A stretch of 13,197 nt of DNA, taken from contig JAAELZ010000498.1 of assembly GCA_024226105.1 (NCBI GenBank), positions 1 to 13,197 on the forward strand. Direction: 5' to 3'. Origin of the DNA: Pseudomonadota bacterium. Its GTDB lineage: Bacteria; Pseudomonadota; Gammaproteobacteria; Arenicellales; Poriferihabitantaceae. Shown here in pieces: positions 12,399 to 13,197 of this stretch. Both the position numbers and the translations under genes were made by a program. Within the stretch, counting starts at the first letter, position 1. Each line of letters starts with the position of its first letter. The notes beneath the pieces were generated by a model, which saw only the letters and a program-made list of their open reading frames with translations, did not search any database and was not told the origin of the DNA.

Positions 12399-12518
12399 AA
12401 TCTGACAAACCAGGCTTCTGGAAAATGGTATGCCCTTAATTTGGCGCTTACCGTGATTGAGGCCCGTACCGGGAGTGAAGCCCCGGCTCCGGGTAAGGGG
12501 TTGTATCTGATTTTCTAG
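12399..12518 (+). pseudogene. Protein-like 3' remnant of an unknown gene, convergent with ampG
   Basis: After the membrane protein's stop, a frame opened by TAA (12396-12398) runs 39 codons without a start codon to TAG (12516-12518). It reads NLTNQASGKWYALN.. and ends ..APAPGKGLYLIF. Its GC content and codon use resemble the housekeeping genes, not the AT-richer gene just before it. Its stop overlaps the ampG stop (CTA at 12515-12517 on the plus strand), as in tightly packed convergent genes. I infer the tail of an older gene whose 5' part was lost when the accessory block arrived. The family is not recognised. Confidence 0.45.
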
Positions 12519-13197
12519 GTTTTTGATTTAAACGATACCGGCGCCAGCTCCAGCCGGCTTTTCGCCAGCAGGATTAGAAAAATCGCTGGCAATCCAAGTA
12601 ATGCCGTGGTCATAAAAAAGCTACTGTAACCGATGCTGTCTACCATTGAACCGGAATATCCCCCCAGTACTTTCGGAAACAAAGTCATCAGCGAGCTGAA
12701 AATAGCGTACTGGGTGGCGGTGAACTGGATGTTGGTTAAGGAGGACAAAAAGGCAATAAAGGCCGCGCTAGCGAGGCCCGCAGATAAATTGTCGGCCGAA
12801 ATGACGCCGATTAGCGCCAGCTGTGTGGGTTCGCCCTGCGCCAGCAGCATAAACAGCAGGTTGGTGGCCGCGCCCAGTATCGCGCCCAGCATCAGGATGC
12901 GCATTACGCCGAAGCGTACCGATAAAATGCCGCCCAGGAAACCGCCGGCAATGGTCATTAATAAACCAAAAGATTTAACGATTTTTGCGATATCAGTTTT
13001 GCTGTACCCCATGTCCTGGTAAAAAACATTGGAGATCACCCCGAGCACGATATCCGACATTCGATACACGCTGATCAGTGCCAGTAATAACCACGCAAGA
13101 CGCACACCATAGCGCCCGAAAAAATCTCGCAAAGGGTCTATGTAACTGGAGAACACCAGTTTGGCATCGATCCAGTTCAGCTTTACCAGTAAACCCG
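12515..13197 (-). CDS. ampG: Muropeptide permease AmpG (MFS), C-terminal half; 5' end outside window
   Basis: AmpG is the inner-membrane importer of GlcNAc-anhydroMurNAc peptides for cell-wall recycling, and it affects AmpC beta-lactamase induction where present. The frame is open to the last base of the window (..NWIDAKLVFSSYIDPLRDFF), so the gene begins outside. About 227 residues are visible, carrying the second six-helix bundle of a major facilitator. Recognisable AmpG blocks are RLAWLLLALISVYRMSDIVLG, SFGLLMTIAGGFLGGIL, ADNLSAGLASAAFIAFLSSLTN and TATQYAIFSSLMTLFPKVLGGYSG. The short tail ends KSKT. Its stop overlaps the stop of the convergent remnant. A GTG at 13156 is in frame but internal to the gene. 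Confidence 0.88.
   Translation of the reverse strand, partial: GLLVKLNWIDAKLVFSSYIDPLRDFFGRYGVRLAWLLLALISVYRMSDIVLGVISNVFYQDMGYSKTDIAKIVKSFGLLMTIAGGFLGGILSVRFGVMRILMLGAILGAATNLLFMLLAQGEPTQLALIGVISADNLSAGLASAAFIAFLSSLTNIQFTATQYAIFSSLMTLFPKVLGGYSGSMVDSIGYSSFFMTTALLGLPAIFLILLAKSRLELAPVSFKSKT

Noticed and set aside
12447..12497. GC-rich inverted repeats (CTTACC/GGTAAG, CCGGG/CCCGG) between the membrane gene and ampG as a terminator
   Set aside because: There is no T run on either strand, the pairings compete with each other, and the stretch reads better as the coding tail at 12399-12518.

Overview
The window reads as chromosome of a gammaproteobacterium with moderate GC. The gene order is typical of that class: the 3' end of alaS, then lysC, csrA, tRNA-Ser(GCU) and tRNA-Arg(ACG), and further on pilT divergent from yggS-proC-yggT. 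A single-subunit ATP sulfurylase (sat), instead of only CysDN, fits a sulfur-oxidising lineage. That is an inference, because no aprAB, dsr or sox gene is visible.

Layout. 1-2325 (+): the C-terminal part of alanyl-tRNA synthetase, aspartokinase LysC, and the RNA-binding regulator CsrA behind a leader that holds two TATAAT boxes and a good CsrA-site match. 2341-2990: a terminator-like hairpin, tRNA-Ser, tRNA-Arg with its terminator, and an unusual repeat. The last part of tRNA-Arg plus the whole terminator recurs as a perfect 62-bp copy 182 bp downstream, with a hairpin-rich 120-bp spacer between. A 105-bp MITE-like inverted-repeat element follows. 2995-4763 (-): queF (queuosine synthesis) and sat, each with its own signals. 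4764-5108: an intergenic region rich in inverted repeats. 5109-6107 (+): a bactofilin and a Bcp/PrxQ peroxiredoxin, probably an operon. 6140-7201 (-): pilT. 7300-9567 (+): yggS, proC, yggT, with a long nested inverted repeat between proC and yggT.

9568-12518 looks like an accessory insertion. It holds a decayed IS66-family transposase fragment with a frameshift and an in-frame stop. Next is an AT-richer gene for a large membrane protein of the GT-C glycosyltransferase type that carries a discoidin-like (F5/8 type C) domain at its C-terminus. Last is a 39-codon protein-like tail whose stop overlaps the stop of the convergent ampG, which suggests that an older gene was cut off here. The window ends inside ampG (muropeptide permease), on the minus strand.

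Most genes are housekeeping. The points that merit attention are the tRNA-Arg 3'-end/terminator repeat, the csrA leader, the inverted-repeat elements at 2882-2986 and 8807-8961, and the GT-C/discoidin island with its broken edges.
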